Of a stretch of 64,000 bases of DNA, positions 49,662-58,409 are shown one piece after another; the stretch's first letter is position 1, and each line of letters begins with the position of its first letter. The notes below the pieces were generated by a model. The model searched no databases. It was not told where the DNA came from and saw only the letters and a list, made by a program, of their open reading frames with translations. Made by a program: the position numbers and the translations under genes. The stretch comes from JACVRM01 sp963809765 (GTDB lineage: Bacteria; Actinomycetota; Thermoleophilia; Gaiellales; Gaiellaceae), in the NCBI GenBank assembly GCA_963809765.1, contig CAWEKT010000003.1, positions 1,550,001 through 1,614,000 on the forward strand. The letters run 5' to 3'.

Positions 49662-50204
49662 TTGCTGGCGCTCTTCGTCGCCCTCAGCGGGACGAGCTAC
49701 GCCGCCTTCGTCGTGCCCAGGGACAGCGTTCGCTCCGCGCAGGTCGTCAACGGCTCGCTGCAGCGCGCGGACCTCTCGAAGCAGGCAATCGCGAGCCTCA
49801 AGGGCAACCGCGGGGCGCCCGGTCCGGTCGGCGCAACGGGCGCCACAGGACCACAGGGCGCCACGGGATCACAGGGCGCCGCAGGCGCGCAAGGACCGGC
49901 GGGCCCGGCCGGAACGGCGCGCGCCCACGCGCTGATCGAGATCGACGGATCGGTGAGCCTGGCCAAGAACATCACCAACCCGAACGTGAACCTCGCCGGC
50001 GTCAATCTCGTCTGCCTGAGCGGGCTCTCGTTCACGCCGAGCCACGTTGTCGTCTCGAGCGTCTACACCGGCTCGCACACGCTGATCGCCAGCGCGAACA
50101 TCGGCCGGGTCGGCGCGTGCCCGGCCGGGACGCAGGTCACGATCGCGACGTACAGCACAGCCGGGAACCCCACGGCGGGACCCGTGCTGATCCTGCTGAA
50201 CTGA
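49662..50204 (+). CDS. Secreted collagen-like repeat protein
   Basis: About 180-195 residues. A hydrophobic signal (LLALFVALSGTSYAAFV) and the actinobacterial envelope motif VPRDSVRSAQVVNGSLQ are followed by eleven or so Gly-X-Y triplets (GAPGPVGATGATGPQG...) and a ~90-residue beta-rich C-terminal domain (HALIEIDGSVSLAKN...ACPAGTQVTIATY). Exported surface protein of unknown role. The signal would be more complete if translation began upstream (LPRKLPSPATAIS), but no ATG/GTG lies there; TTG 49662 is used as the nearest start and CTG 49623 is an alternative. Confidence 0.7.
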   Translation: MLALFVALSGTSYAAFVVPRDSVRSAQVVNGSLQRADLSKQAIASLKGNRGAPGPVGATGATGPQGATGSQGAAGAQGPAGPAGTARAHALIEIDGSVSLAKNITNPNVNLAGVNLVCLSGLSFTPSHVVVSSVYTGSHTLIASANIGRVGACPAGTQVTIATYSTAGNPTAGPVLILLN

Positions 50205-50302
50205 GCACGGTACGGCCGTCTGTTTGTGCCCGTCACGCCAACGGGATGACGACCGGCAGCGGTTGTGCTGCCACGCTGGTGGCAACCCCGAAGGGAGGAG
50301 CA

Positions 50303-50812
50303 ATGGGTCGGTTCCGCAGAGGTGACGACGGGCCGGACGGGCGACGCTTCGTCATGCGCGAGAAGATGGTCTCGATCGGCGACGACTTCTGGATCGAGGA
50401 CGGGGACGGGAACAAGGCATACCGCGTCGACGGCAAGGCCATGCGCATGCGCGAGACGATCCTGCTGAAGGACGCCTCCGACCAGGAGGTGGCGAAGATC
50501 CAGGAGCGCAAGCTCAGCGTCCGCGACAAGATGACGATCGAGCGCGGCGACGAGACGATCGCGACCGTGCACAAGGCGCTCGTCGGCATCCGCGACCGCT
50601 TCTCGATCGACGTCGCCGGCGGCCCCGGGCTGAAGGCCCACGGGAACATCGTCGACCACGAGTACGAGATCGAGCGCGACGGTGCGACCGTTGCCACGGT
50701 CTCGAAGAAGTGGTTCCGGGTCCGCGACAGCTACGGGATCGAGATCGCGCCCGGCGAGGACGAGGGGCTGCTGCTGGCCACCGCGGTGGCGCTCGAGTCG
50801 CTGACCGACTAG
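50303..50812 (+). CDS. LURP-one-related (tubby C2-like) protein
   Basis: 169 residues, uninterrupted. RFVMREKMVSIGDDFWIED, AYRVDGKAMRMRETILL, DKMTIERGDETIATVHKAL, and YEIERDGATVATVSKKWFR form the antiparallel beta-barrel of the LURP-one/scramblase-like family. Bacterial members have no established function; they may bind lipid. ATG 50303 follows a GGGAGGAG site. Lies between the collagen-like gene and a glycosyltransferase gene. Confidence 0.85.
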   Translation: MGRFRRGDDGPDGRRFVMREKMVSIGDDFWIEDGDGNKAYRVDGKAMRMRETILLKDASDQEVAKIQERKLSVRDKMTIERGDETIATVHKALVGIRDRFSIDVAGGPGLKAHGNIVDHEYEIERDGATVATVSKKWFRVRDSYGIEIAPGEDEGLLLATAVALESLTD

Positions 50813-50848
50813 CGCTAACAGCGGCTGCCTGCCCGGTAGCCTCCCCCG

Positions 50849-51970
50849 GTGCTGATCAAGGGCCTCTTCTGGGGCAGCCTGGGCGCGATCCTCTGGACGC
50901 ACGCCGGCTACCCGGTCGCCGCCGCGGTGCTCGCGCGCCTGCGCCCGCGGCCCGTGCGCAAGGACGACATCGAGCCCGAGGTCACCGTCATCGTCCCCGC
51001 GCACAACGAGGAGGACGTGATCGAGCGCCGGCTCGACGACCTGCTCGCCCTCGACTACCCGGCCGACAAGCTCTCCGTCCTCGTCGCCTCCGACGCCTCG
51101 AGTGACCGCACCGACGAGCTCGTCGAGGCCGCGGCCGCCAAGGACTCCCGCATCCGCCTGCTCCGCTGCGAGCGCGGCGGCAAGCTCGCGGCGCTCAACC
51201 GCGCCGTCCCGGAGACGACGACGCCGGTCGTCGCCTTCACCGACGCCAACTCGACCTGGGAGCCGAACGCGCTGCGCCTGCTCGTCCGCAACTTCGCCGA
51301 TCCGGACGTCGGCTACGTCTGCGGCCAGCTGCGGCTGCTGACGCCCGACGGCTCCAACCGCGAGGGCCTCTACTGGCGCTACGAGATGTGGATCCGCCGC
51401 AGCGAGTCGCAGCTCGGCTCGATCACCGGCGGCAACGGCTCCATCTACGCCGCGCTCCGCGATGACTACGTCAGCCACCGCTTCGGCCAGGACCTCGGCC
51501 TGCCCGACGCGATGGTCAAGCGCGGCCGCCGAGCCGTCTACGAGCCCGAGGCGATCGCCTACGAGCAGCCCCCGCCCGAGCTCGAGGACGAGTACGGCCG
51601 CAAGGTGCGCATGTTCCCGTGGGCCTGGCAGCACCTGGTCGAGGGCGAGATGCTGAGCGGCGTCCCGCCGCTCTACCTGGCGGAGCTCGTCTCGCACCGC
51701 CTGCTCCGCTACGGCAGCGGCGTCCTGCACGTCGCGCTCTTCCTGACGAGCGTCGTGCTCGCCCCGCGCGGCGGCGTCTACGCGCTCGCCTTCGCCGGCC
51801 AGCTCGCCTGGCTCGGCCTCGCCCTCGCCGGCCGCCTGCGCCTGCCGGTCCCGCTCGCGAGCCTGGCCTACTACTACGCGCTCGTCACCTGGGCGACGCT
51901 GGTCTCGCTCGTGCGCTACCTCCGCGAAGGCGTCCCGCCCGTCTGGGAAAAGGCCGCCGGCACCAGGTAG
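50849..51970 (+). CDS. Processive-type family 2 glycosyltransferase
   Basis: 373 residues, uninterrupted. GT-A fold with EVTVIVPAHNEEDVIERRL, VASDASSDRTDELVE, the metal site AFTDANSTWEPNALR, and GQLRLLTPDG, TGGNGSIYALR-like GSITGGNGSIYAAL; a PPPELEDEYGRKVRMFPWAW segment in place of QXXRW; three C-terminal helices (GGVYALAFAGQLAWLGLALA...). Looks like cellulose/PNAG-synthase-like enzymes that add several sugars. Ends just before an element A copy. Confidence 0.9.
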   Translation: MLIKGLFWGSLGAILWTHAGYPVAAAVLARLRPRPVRKDDIEPEVTVIVPAHNEEDVIERRLDDLLALDYPADKLSVLVASDASSDRTDELVEAAAAKDSRIRLLRCERGGKLAALNRAVPETTTPVVAFTDANSTWEPNALRLLVRNFADPDVGYVCGQLRLLTPDGSNREGLYWRYEMWIRRSESQLGSITGGNGSIYAALRDDYVSHRFGQDLGLPDAMVKRGRRAVYEPEAIAYEQPPPELEDEYGRKVRMFPWAWQHLVEGEMLSGVPPLYLAELVSHRLLRYGSGVLHVALFLTSVVLAPRGGVYALAFAGQLAWLGLALAGRLRLPVPLASLAYYYALVTWATLVSLVRYLREGVPPVWEKAAGTR

Positions 51971-51972
51971 CA

Positions 51973-52023
51973 GGGTCTGTCCCCGGAGGCGACAGCTTCA
52001 CCGTCGCCGGAGGGGACTGACCC
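51973..52023 (+). repeat. Interspersed palindromic element A
   Basis: GGGTCTGTCCCCGGAGGCG (51973) to GGGGACTGACCC (ends 52023), three bases past the glycosyltransferase stop. Nearly the same as the copies at 28552 and 48746, with inner arms GGAGGCGACAG...CCGTCGCCGG. Confidence 0.85.
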
Positions 52024-52095
52024 GGTTCTTCGCAGTTGAAGCTTCTGTGAAGAAAGCCAGGACTGCCCTAGGTACGCGCCGAACCTCGGGCTACC

Positions 52096-53539
52096 GTGCG
52101 CCGCTTGCCGAGAGGGGTCTACCTCGTGCTGCTCGCTTTCGCGATCCCATTCGCCGGTTGTGCGGGTGAGGGTGACGACGCGTCCCGTGAGCAGCGCACG
52201 TCGCCGCTCGCGCCCTCGCTGACCGAGCCGCAGGCGGAGCGCAGACGCCTTCCAGTCCGTCGTACCGGAGGCAAAGAACGCGCGCCGCACCTACGTGGTC
52301 GTCGTCGACGGCGACCTGAACCACCGCATCCCCGGCGCCCGCGTCCGCGTCGGCACGCTGCGCGACGCGACCGGCAAGAGCGGCTACGCCCGGTTCCCCG
52401 TCCGCCGCGGCACGACCCGCACGGTCGAGATCAACGCCCCCGGCTACCGCGCCCGCACGCTCCCGGTCACCTTCAACCACCGCCAGATCACGCTGCGCGT
52501 CTACCGCTCGTCGAACCAGTGGCCGATGTACGGCGTCACGCCGAAGCGCACGCAGGTGCAGCCCGCGATTCGCTTGCGCCCGCCCTTCCGCGTCGTCTGG
52601 AGCCGCGGCATGGGCTCGATGCTCGAGTTCCCGGCCGTCGTCTCGGACGGCATCGCCTACGTGACGAACTTCCGCGGCACCGTCACCGCCCTCTCGATGC
52701 GCACCGGCGACGTCGCCTGGCGCGCCGAGACCCGCTCGAAGACGGCCTCCTCGGCCGCCGTCGCCGGCAACGACCTCGTCGTCCACGGCATGGACGGCGT
52801 CGTCCGCGTCTTCGACCGCCGCAACGGCAGCCTGCGCTGGCACTACACGATCGGCTCGGCCGTCGAGTCGTCGCCGGTCGTCCGCGACGGCGTCGACTAC
52901 TTCGGCGCCTGGAACGGCCAGGTGTACGCGCTCGACCTCGAGCAGCGCCGCCTGCGCTGGAGCCACTCGGCGGGCTCGAAGATCACCTCGAGCGCCACCA
53001 TCGTCGGCGACACGCTCTACCTCGGCGACTACGGCGGCAGGGTGCTCGCGCTCGACGCCGACACCGGCGCCCGCCGCTGGACGGGCGCCGTCAACGGCCG
53101 CGTCTACGGCACGCCCGCCGCCGCCGACGGCTCGATCTACGTGCCGAGCTCGACCGGCAACTCCGTCACCGCCTTCTCGCGGAGCGGCGCCGTCCGCTGG
53201 CGCGTCTCCGCGGGCCGCTACGTCTACTCGTCACCCGCCGTCTGGGGCGGCCGCGTCTACTTCGGCTCCCACGACGGCTACCTGCGCGCCGTCTCCGCCC
53301 GCACCGGCGAGACGCTCTGGCGCGTACCAACCGGCCGCCCGATCTCCGGCGCACCTACGATTGTCGCCGGCATCGTCTACTTCGCCTCCATCCGCGGCCG
53401 CATCTACGGAGCCGACGCCCGCACGGGCAAGCTCGTCTACACCTTCCCTGACGGGCAGTACGTCCCCGTGTCGGGCAACGCCAGCCGCCTGCTCCTGCAC
53501 GGCTTCTCGCGCCTGTACGCCGTCGCGCCCAAGGCGTGA
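52096..53539 (+). CDS. Lipoprotein with regulatory-like domain and PQQ-type beta-propeller 1
   Basis: About 480 residues. Signal with lipobox (VLLAFAIPFAGC), a carboxypeptidase-regulatory-like beta module (PGARVRVGTLRDATGKSGYA, RTVEINAPGYRART), then an eight-bladed-type PQQ/quinoprotein propeller whose blades end in patterns such as RGTVTALSMRTGDVAW, DGVVRVFDRRNGSLRW, GQVYALDLEQRRLRW, GRVLALDADTGARRW. No catalytic or Ca/PQQ-binding residues stand out, so it is likely a scaffold or glycan/lipid-interaction surface like BamB. One frame break near 52235 is repaired by one GC. Stop overlaps the next GTG. Confidence 0.82.
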
Positions 53540-54804
53540 AGTTCACCGTCTGGCGTGTCCTCGCCGTTGCCGGCGCGGTCGTCCTGCTCGTCGCCGGCGT
53601 GGGCGCCGTCTTCGCCTACCAGCGCTGGCAGGACAGCCAGGACATCCGCGGCTCCTCGACGGTCGAGTTCGTGACCGAGGAGGAGCCGGTCATCCAGCCG
53701 CCGCGTTCGAAGGTGCGCTGGCCGACCTTCGGCTACGACGAGCGGCGCCGCCGCGCCGACGACAGCACCGTCATCCAGCCGCCGTTTCGCGCGGTGTGGA
53801 CGTACCGCGCCAAGAGCCTGGTGGAGTTTCCGCCGGTGCTCGGCTACGGGACGCTGTTCTTCCAGACGAACGACGGCCGCCTGATCGCGCTGCAGGCGCG
53901 CCGCGGCAAGGTCGACTGGGTGCTGCGTACCGGCCGCTGCGCCGCTGCCTCGCCCGCCATCGCCAACTACACCGTCTACGCCGTCTTCCTCAACAAGCCG
54001 CCGTGCAACCGCGATCCCGACGACGACCGCATCGACGGCGAGCTCGTCGCGCTGCGCGTGCGCGACGGCGCCGTGCGCTGGCGCGTCACCCTCGGCCCCA
54101 GCGAGTCGTCGCCGCTCGTCGTCAACAACCGCGTCTTCGTCGGCGACTGGCGCGGCCGCGTGCACGCCTACGACGCCAGCACCGGCCGGCAGCTCTGGAC
54201 GCACGAGACCGGCGGCGAGATCAAGGGCGGCCTCGCCCACCGCGGCGGCAGCGTCTACGTCGGCTCGTACGACCACGGCGTCTACGCGCTGAACGCGGCC
54301 ACCGGCCGCCGCATCTGGCGCGCGGCGGCGCAGAAGCGCCTGGGCCCGCGCGGCCGCTTCTACTCGACGCCGGCGGTCGCCTACTCGCGCGTCTACATCG
54401 GCGGCACCGACGGCAAGGTCTACTCCTTCGGCGCCAACACCGGCAAGCTGCGCTGGTCGCAGGGGACGGACAACTACGTCTACGGCTCGCCGGCCGTCTG
54501 GCAGCAGCGCGTCTACATCGGCTCCCACGACCGGAACCTCTACTCGCTCGACGCGGCCACGGGCGACGTCATCTGGAAGTTCAACGCGCGCGGCCGGATC
54601 GCCGGCTCGGCGACGGTGATCGACGGCGTCGTCTACTTCTCGACCCTGAACCAGCGCACGTTCGCCCTCGACGCCCGCACCGGCAAGGAGCTCTGGCGCT
54701 GGAACGACGGCAAGTACGCGGGCGTGATCGGCGGCCGCCAGCGCATCTACCTGGTCGGCCACACGCGCATCTACGCCATGCTGCCGCGCCCGAATGGCAA
54801 GTGA
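53536..54804 (+). CDS. Membrane-anchored PQQ-type beta-propeller 2
   Basis: 422 residues, uninterrupted. N-terminal helix (VLAVAGAVVLLVAGVGAVFAY) then a propeller with the same blade signature (DGRLIALQARRGKVDW, GRVHAYDASTGRQLW, HGVYALNAATGRRIW, GKVYSFGANTGKLRW, RNLYSLDAATGDVIW). Paralogous in style to the preceding lipoprotein, which it overlaps by four bases, and it precedes the Wzz-like gene by 33 bases, so the three look like one transcription unit at the cell envelope. Function by analogy only (assembly scaffold). Confidence 0.88.
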   Translation: MKFTVWRVLAVAGAVVLLVAGVGAVFAYQRWQDSQDIRGSSTVEFVTEEEPVIQPPRSKVRWPTFGYDERRRRADDSTVIQPPFRAVWTYRAKSLVEFPPVLGYGTLFFQTNDGRLIALQARRGKVDWVLRTGRCAAASPAIANYTVYAVFLNKPPCNRDPDDDRIDGELVALRVRDGAVRWRVTLGPSESSPLVVNNRVFVGDWRGRVHAYDASTGRQLWTHETGGEIKGGLAHRGGSVYVGSYDHGVYALNAATGRRIWRAAAQKRLGPRGRFYSTPAVAYSRVYIGGTDGKVYSFGANTGKLRWSQGTDNYVYGSPAVWQQRVYIGSHDRNLYSLDAATGDVIWKFNARGRIAGSATVIDGVVYFSTLNQRTFALDARTGKELWRWNDGKYAGVIGGRQRIYLVGHTRIYAMLPRPNGK

Positions 54805-54836
54805 CAATCTGTTACGAGCGGTAGGGTGATCCGCCG

Positions 54837-55742
54837 ATGAGCCTGCAACGTGAGGCGCCAACGCGCCGGCGCGAGCCGAAACTCGACGACCTCGACCTGC
54901 ACGCCGAGCAGGAGGTCGACCTGCGCCGCTACTGGAACCGCATCACGGCCCACTGGTGGCTGCCGCTCGTCGGGCTCGCCATCGGGCTGGTCGTCGGGCT
55001 CTTCCTCGCCGTCGGGGGCAAGCAGGTCTACAAGGCCGAGGCGACGCTGAGCCTCGGCGTTCCGCTGACGCCGACCTCGAACAACCAGGTACCGGGATTC
55101 CAGACGCAGCCGAGCGTTGTCCGCGAGATCGTCACCTCCGAGGCCGTCATCCGCCGCGCCGCCCAGGCGGCCGACCTGCGACCAGCGCAGCTGCGCGGGA
55201 AGATTTCGACGCAGTCCGTCGGCGGCGCGAGGCGGGTCGCTGGGACGCAAGCGCCGCTCTACGAGATCTCCGTCACCGGCACGCAGCGGCAGAAGACCGC
55301 GCGGGCCGCGAACGCGCTGGCGGCGGCCGTGGTGGCGGAGGTCTCGCCGTACGCGGAGGCGAAGATCGCCGGCTTCGAGGAGCAGCTCGAGGCGCAGGAG
55401 GCGCGCATCGCCTCGCTCGACAAACGCATTGCCGGCTTCGACCGCGCGCTCAGCCAGGCGTCCGAGCTCTCCCCGGTCGAGCAGCTGGTGCTCGTCACGC
55501 AGGTCGGCAACCTCGAGGAGCGCCGAGCGGCCACCGAGGAGGCGGCCCAGGAGACGAAGGTGCTGCTCTCGCTGGCCGAGAACTTCGAGCGCGCCCAGGT
55601 GCTCGAGCCAGCCGTCGCCTTTGAGACGACGGCGCGCTCGAAGCGCACCTCGATGCTGGTCGGCGGCCTCCTCGGCCTGCTGCTCGGCGCGCTGGCCGCC
55701 GTGATCTGGGCGCCGATCGCCGCCCGGCGCGCCACCCGCTAG
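54837..55742 (+). CDS. Wzz/Wza-like chain-length (polysaccharide co-polymerase) protein
   Basis: 301 residues, uninterrupted. Two membrane helices, one near residue 40-60 (WLPLVGLAIGLVVGLFLAVG) and one near 268-290 (LVGGLLGLLLGALAAVIWAP), with a long extracytoplasmic coiled-coil part between (KIAGFEEQLEAQEARIASLD). This is the Wzz topology. It lacks the tyrosine kinase domain of Gram-positive types. It sets chain length with the Wzy-like proteins. Start ATG 54837; stop TAG is two bases before the next GTG. Confidence 0.85.
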   Translation: MSLQREAPTRRREPKLDDLDLHAEQEVDLRRYWNRITAHWWLPLVGLAIGLVVGLFLAVGGKQVYKAEATLSLGVPLTPTSNNQVPGFQTQPSVVREIVTSEAVIRRAAQAADLRPAQLRGKISTQSVGGARRVAGTQAPLYEISVTGTQRQKTARAANALAAAVVAEVSPYAEAKIAGFEEQLEAQEARIASLDKRIAGFDRALSQASELSPVEQLVLVTQVGNLEERRAATEEAAQETKVLLSLAENFERAQVLEPAVAFETTARSKRTSMLVGGLLGLLLGALAAVIWAPIAARRATR

Positions 55743-55744
55743 AG

Positions 55745-56687
55745 GTGCTCGAGGGCAAGCGGATCGCCGTCGTCGTGCCGGCGCACGACGAGGAGCAGCT
55801 GATCGCCTCCACCCTCGCCGGCATCCCGTCGTTCGTCGACCGCATCTACGTCGTCGACGACGCCTCGAAAGACGCGACCGTGGCGAAGGCGACGCGAGCG
55901 AGGAGACCCGCGCGTCGAGGTCATCCGCCACGAGCGCAACTCCGGCGTCGGCGCCGCGATTTCCAGCGGCTACCGCCGCGCGCGCGAGGAGAAGGTCGAC
56001 GTCACCTGCGTCATGGCCGCCGACGGCCAGATGGATCCGGCCGACCTGCCGGTGCTCGCGGGCGCGGTCGCGCGCGGCGAGGTCGACTACGCGAAGGCGA
56101 ACCGCCTCTTCACCGGCGAGGCCTGGAAGCTGATCCCGCGCACGCGCTACCTCGGCAACGCGGTGCTGAGCCTGCTGACGAAGATCGCCTCCGGCTACTG
56201 GCACGTCGCCGACTCGCAGTCGGGCTACACGGCGATCTCGCGCGAGGAGCTCGACCGCCTCGACCTCGACCGCCTCTACCCGCGCTACGGCTTCCCCAAC
56301 GACATGCTGGTGCAGCTGAACGTCTGGAACGCCCGCGTGCGCGACTTCCCCTCGCGCCCGATCTACGGCGTCGGCGAGCGCTCCGGCATCAAGCTGCGCC
56401 GCGTCATCCCGGCGATCTCGTGGCTGCTCTTCCGGCGCTTCTGGTGGCGCCTCGCGCAGAAGTACGTGATCCGCGACTTCCACCCGCTCGTCTTCTTCTA
56501 CGTGCTGGGGTTCCTGCTCACGCTCGCCGGTCTGACGCTCGGCGTGATCGAGACCGCCCTCCGCATCGCCGGCAACGACATCACCCCGGCGACGATCGTG
56601 CTCGTCGCGCTGCTGTTGATCTCGGGCACGCAGTTCACGCTGTTCGCAATGTGGTTCGACATGGAGTCGAACAAGGATTTGAGGTAA
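55745..56687 (+). CDS. Family 2 glycosyltransferase, polyprenyl-phosphate type, with C-terminal TM helices
   Basis: About 314 residues. GT-A core: IAVVVPAHDEEQLIASTLAG, VVDDASKDATVAKA, VEVIRHERNSGVGAAISSGY, the site MAADGQMDPADLP, then SQSGYTAISREELDRL. Two hydrophobic C-terminal segments (FFYVLGFLLTLAGLTLGV, TIVLVALLLISGTQFTLFA). Resembles dolichol/undecaprenyl-phosphate glucose-type synthases. One frame break near 55898 fits loss of one GC. Last gene of the polysaccharide region. Confidence 0.86.
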
Positions 56688-56724
56688 CGCACGCAACGGA
56701 CATCTTCACTGCCACATGCGACCA

Positions 56725-56770
56725 CCAGCTCGACAAGCTGGGGGTCGCTGGTTCGAGCCCAGCACCGCTT
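56725..56770 (+). other. tRNA 3'-fragment-like sequence (possible attachment site)
   Basis: CCAGC/GCTGG (56725-56729 and 56737-56741) with loop TCGACAA resembles an anticodon arm reading GAC (Val), followed by a 5-base variable loop and a perfect T arm GCTGG-TTCGAGC-CCAGC (56747-56763). Spacing is canonical, but position 33 is C, and no matching 5' acceptor strand (AAGCGGT) or D arm lies upstream, so this is not an intact tRNA. It could be the displaced 3' end left by integration into a tRNA gene. Hypothesis only. Confidence 0.35.
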
Positions 56771-56798
56771 GCTTCGCCGTGACGCTGGGTAAGCGCGC

Positions 56799-57625
56799 GT
56801 GGCGCACCGAGCTTTTGCGAGGATCCACCGCGTGGCCGACGGTGCCGCCCCGGCTCTTCAGGATCTCCCGGCCGAGCTCAGGAAGGAACTGGACGCCGAC
56901 CCAGAGACCCTCGGCCTGATCGTCGGCGACGGCTCGCGTGCGAGTGGTTTCGCGCGGCCCGGCTCCGACTGGGACGTCATTCGCATCGTCACTGAGGATG
57001 CGTACCAGCGCCGAAAGCAGCAGGGGACGTTGCACGAGAAGCGCTCCTCGCCGCCCCTCGACACCCTTTACCAGAGCATCGCCCATCTGCAGCGGCTCGC
57101 CGGCGGCGAGCCGGGCTGGTGGATGGCCACTTACGACTCGTCCGTCGTCGTCCTCGACCGGACAGGGGTCAGATCGGACCGGCCCTCGAGGCGATACGGC
57201 TCGCGGGCGCCGAGCGGGCACACGCGGCGGTCGCGATGGAGTACGACTCGTACCTCAACTCCTACGTCCGCTCGCTCAAGTCCTGGCTACGCGGCGACGA
57301 ACTCGGCGGGCGCCTCCACGCGGCCGAGTCGGCGCTCCATCTGGTGAGGACCCTGTGCGGTCTGGAGCGCCACTGGCCGCCGTACCACGACGGGCTCGCC
57401 GGGATGCTCCCTGAGCTCGAGCGCCGCCAGGGGTGGGAGCGGGGCAGCCTCGGCGGCGCACTGTCGAGGCTCCTCACCACCGGCGAGCCGCGCTTCCAGC
57501 AGGAGCTGGAGCGGCGGGTAGAGGAGCTCCTTGCGTCGCGCGGGGTCGACCACGAATGGGGCGGCGACCTCGACCAGTTGCAGCTGCTCCCGTTCCAGAA
57601 ATCGACATCCCCGCGGCAACGTTGA
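56799..57625 (+). CDS. Nucleotidyltransferase-like protein
   Basis: About 275 residues. LIVGDGSRASGFARPGSDWD keeps the G-S...G-S-D-x-D pattern of the MNT/Pol beta-type nucleotidyltransferase fold. The remainder, mostly helical (AVAMEYDSYLNSYVRSLKSW, HAAESALHLVRTLCGLERHW), resembles the substrate-binding half of related nucleotidyltransferases. A frame break near 57168 is repaired by one G in a G-run. GTG 56799. It sits just right of the tRNA-like fragment and left of the toxin-antitoxin pair, and its base usage is slightly less GC-rich than the polysaccharide genes. Substrate unknown. Confidence 0.65.
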
Positions 57626-57763
57626 GCTCGTCTTCGCTGTCGAAGGCCGCAGCTCAGGTGGTCGCAGTCGTGCGACCGGGTGTCGAACAAAACGGAGTCG
57701 AAACGGGAAACTGAGGCACGTCGGCCGCGGCAGCGACTGTTGGCTGCGCGTTCCGTCACAGTT

Positions 57764-57784
57764 GTGTATCACATTGCGTGATAC
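57764..57784. promoter_or_regulatory. Perfect palindromic operator of the toxin-antitoxin pair
   Basis: TGTATCAC (57764-57771) and GTGATACA (57777-57784) with spacer ATTGC, nine bases before the antitoxin ATG. AT-rich palindromes at this position are standard binding sites for the ribbon-helix-helix antitoxin that represses its own operon. Confidence 0.75.
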
Positions 57785-57793
57785 AGTCCGGGG

Positions 57794-58027
57794 ATGAAGG
57801 AGCGCGCCATCTCACTGCGGCTCGACGCGGCGACGCAGCGAGCACTTCGCTCGCTCACGAGGAACGGCACGAGCCGCTCAGAGGCAATCCGGCGGGCGAT
57901 TATCGACGCCGCTCAGCAGGCGGACGACCTCGCCTTGGAAGCCTCAGCGCTCGCGGCTCACGAGGGCGACCGCGCGGAGGCGCTCGAGGTTGCGTCGCTG
58001 ATGGAGTCGCTCCGTGCGCCGCGGTGA
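57794..58027 (+). CDS. Ribbon-helix-helix antitoxin
   Basis: 77 residues. KERAISLRLDAATQRALRSL, then NGTSRSEAIRRAIIDAAQQ forms the MetJ/Arc/CopG-type ribbon-helix-helix DNA-binding fold; the C-terminal half (LEASALAAHEGDRAEAL) would wrap the toxin. Start overlaps with a GGAGGAA-like run (GGGGATGAAGGA). Overlaps the MazF-like gene by 14 bases. Autorepressor through the palindrome upstream. Confidence 0.85.
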   Translation: MKERAISLRLDAATQRALRSLTRNGTSRSEAIRRAIIDAAQQADDLALEASALAAHEGDRAEALEVASLMESLRAPR

Positions 58028-58346
58028 CGTCGTTCGTCTCCGGCCACCACGGGCAGCGCGGGGTCATGAGCAGCAAGGCGCGCGCTACGGCGTCGTCGTT
58101 CAGGCCGACGCCCTGCTCGCGCTGTCGACGGTGATCGTCGCGCCGACGTCGACGGGCGCGCAGCCCGCGTCGTTTCGCCCCGAGATCACCGTGCGCGGGG
58201 GGCACACGCGTGTGCTCGTCGAGCAGGTGGGCGCCGTCGACGCGTCCAGGCTTGGTTCGCCGGTCGGATCGCTCACGCGCGCGGAGCTCGAGGAAGTGGA
58301 CGATGCGCTCTCCGTGGTGCTTGGGCTGCTGCCGGCCCGGCGTTGA
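58014..58346 (+). CDS. MazF/PemK-type toxin (endoribonuclease)
   Basis: 110 residues. MRRGDVVRLRPPRAARGHEQ, GARYGVVVQADALLALSTVI, VAPTSTGAQPASFRPEI and VLVEQVGAVDASRLGSPVGS reproduce the MazF fold with the R-P...G-E-Q-x-G-x-R-P-region (here RGHEQQGARYGVVV) and the S/T-rich strand. Such toxins cut mRNA at short sequences. GTG 58014 overlaps the antitoxin gene, as usual. Some MazF-type proteins with this partner have relaxed activity; not decidable. Confidence 0.85.
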   Translation: MRRGDVVRLRPPRAARGHEQQGARYGVVVQADALLALSTVIVAPTSTGAQPASFRPEITVRGGHTRVLVEQVGAVDASRLGSPVGSLTRAELEEVDDALSVVLGLLPARR

Positions 58347-58409
58347 ATCCGCAACGCGCGAAGTCCTCGCCGCGTTGACCGCGCCGTTCTCACGCCGGAC
58401 AATTCGGTT

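Noticed and set aside
56725..56770. A complete tRNA gene
   Set aside because: No 5' acceptor strand or D arm can be found, and position 33 of the anticodon loop is C, so I list only a fragment.
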